Shown here: positions 24,200 through 24,931 of the stretch, one piece after another
How positions within the stretch are numbered: the stretch's first letter is position 1
Layout of the letters: every line of letters starts with the position of its first letter
Source: DAIDKA01 sp035506335
GTDB taxonomy: Bacteria > Pseudomonadota > Gammaproteobacteria > Steroidobacterales > Steroidobacteraceae
Direction of reading: 5' to 3'
DNA: 24,931 bases
NCBI GenBank assembly: GCA_035506335.1
Contig: DATJPN010000033.1
Coordinates: 1-24,931 of the forward strand
Made by a program: the position numbers and the translations under genes
Notes under the pieces: generated by a model
What the model saw: only the letters and a program-made list of their open reading frames with translations
Told to the model about the DNA's origin: nothing
Databases searched by the model: none

Positions 24200-24931
24200 A
24201 TGAGCAATCCCGTGGCCGCCACGCGGCAAATCCGCCGGCTCGCGGCGCTGGCCTCAAGCGCCCTGTGCTGTCTCGCATCCTCACCCCTCATCGCTGCCGA
24301 CCCGCCGCTCACGATGCCCCTGCCGGTCCAGGGACTGCCGGCTCAATCCCGCGGCGCCCTGATCTTCGACGGCGTACCCCCGATCGACCCCGCTCTTTCG
24401 GCGCGGATCGGCGACTACCTGCTCGGCCGCGACGCGGCCTTCCTCGGCTGGCTGCCCGACGAGAGCCTGCTGGTGAGCACCCGCTTCGCGGACGGTTCGC
24501 AGGTCCATCGCGTCACCTCGCCGCTCGGCATGCGCGAACAGCTCACCTGGTACCCGGACCCGATCACCCGGGTGCTGGCCCCGCCCGCCGGAACGGCCGA
24601 GGGCTTTGCCTTCCTGAAGGAACACGACGCCGACGGTCTGCCGCAGCTGTACTACTACAGCTTCGCGACCCACGGCGCGCGCATGTTGAGCGGCGGCGCG
24701 GGTCGCCACGGCAGCCCGCTGTGGTCGCCCGATGGCCGGCATGTCGTGTTCACCGGCACCGACCGCGACGGCGTCACGACCGACATCTACATGGCCGACA
24801 TCAGCGGAGCCACCGCGCCGCGCCTCGTGATCGCGGGCCGCGACCGTCCCTGGTTCCCGCTCGACTGGTCGGCCGATGGCCAGAAACTGCTGCTGTGGCA
24901 GCCGGGCCCGAACGACGCCAGCGACCTGTAC
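24200..24931 (+). CDS. Secreted S9-family peptidase (prolyl oligopeptidase-like), N-terminal part
   Basis: The frame starts at ATG 24200 and runs without a stop to the window edge (244 residues seen). A signal peptide (about 1-33, RRLAALASSALCCLASSPLIAAD) implies periplasmic or secreted location. The body has beta-propeller (PD40/WD40-like) repeats typical of S9/TolB-type proteins: SPLWSPDGRHVVFTGTDRDG and DWSADGQKLLLW, with the DIYMADI strand between. In S9 peptidases the catalytic alpha/beta-hydrolase domain follows the propeller; here it would lie beyond the window, so peptidase activity is inferred. A TolB-like periplasmic protein without the hydrolase domain is the alternative. It is divergent from the MBL gene with only 58 bases between starts. 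Confidence 0.7.
   Translation, partial: MSNPVAATRQIRRLAALASSALCCLASSPLIAADPPLTMPLPVQGLPAQSRGALIFDGVPPIDPALSARIGDYLLGRDAAFLGWLPDESLLVSTRFADGSQVHRVTSPLGMREQLTWYPDPITRVLAPPAGTAEGFAFLKEHDADGLPQLYYYSFATHGARMLSGGAGRHGSPLWSPDGRHVVFTGTDRDGVTTDIYMADISGATAPRLVIAGRDRPWFPLDWSADGQKLLLWQPGPNDASDLY

Overview
The window is GC-rich, densely packed chromosomal DNA from a proteobacterium, most likely a gammaproteobacterium. The run rsmG-parA-parB-atpIBEFHAGDC followed shortly by glmU is the arrangement known from gammaproteobacteria. The VPLPA/PEP-CTERM-linked exopolysaccharide genes and the C13-type peptidase suggest an environmental lineage (Xanthomonadales/Nevskiales/Steroidobacter-like is my guess; nothing seen here fixes the genus). 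Almost all genes lie on the minus strand; two are on plus. There is no rRNA, tRNA, CRISPR array, insertion sequence or phage gene that I can see, and no gene-free stretch longer than about 190 bases.

Region 1 (1-5078, minus) is an exopolysaccharide operon of the type that accompanies exosortase XrtA/PEP-CTERM systems. In transcription order it holds an outer-membrane export protein, a beta-barrel outer-membrane protein, a Wzz-like chain-length protein, a BY-kinase-like P-loop ATPase and an ExeA-like secretion ATPase cut by the window edge. Upstream of it (5260-6343, minus) a ribbon-helix-helix DNA-binding protein overlaps a small secreted protein ending in a VPLPA-type sorting signal, a probable exosortase substrate. 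Exosortase itself is not in the window.

Region 2 (6344-7950): a repeat-rich intergenic region separates the RHH gene from a plus-strand YfeH/SLC10A7-like transporter, which may use a non-canonical start codon. Two unrecognised small helical proteins follow on the minus strand, convergent with the transporter and downstream of glmU.

Region 3 (8025-17260, minus): the complete F1Fo ATP synthase operon atpI-B-E-F-H-A-G-D-C, then a secreted caspase-like C13 peptidase, then glmU. A perfect TATAAT box precedes atpI. atpA and atpD share nearly the same ribosome-binding leader.

Region 4 (17363-24141, minus): a tightly packed, overlapping run reading MBL-fold hydrolase, prpB, prpC, prpD, rsmG, parA, parB. 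Propionate breakdown by the methylcitrate cycle is thus physically coupled to rRNA methylation and chromosome partitioning; mnmG, the usual upstream neighbour of rsmG, is absent. Region 5 (24200-end, plus): the N-terminal part of a secreted S9-type peptidase, divergent from the MBL gene.

The strongest leads for something undescribed are the RHH/VPLPA-CTERM gene pair with its candidate operator region, the possible AUU start of the transporter, the C13 peptidase inserted between atpC and glmU, and the fusion of a methylcitrate operon to rsmG-parAB. All names rest on reading protein motifs by eye; no database search was run.
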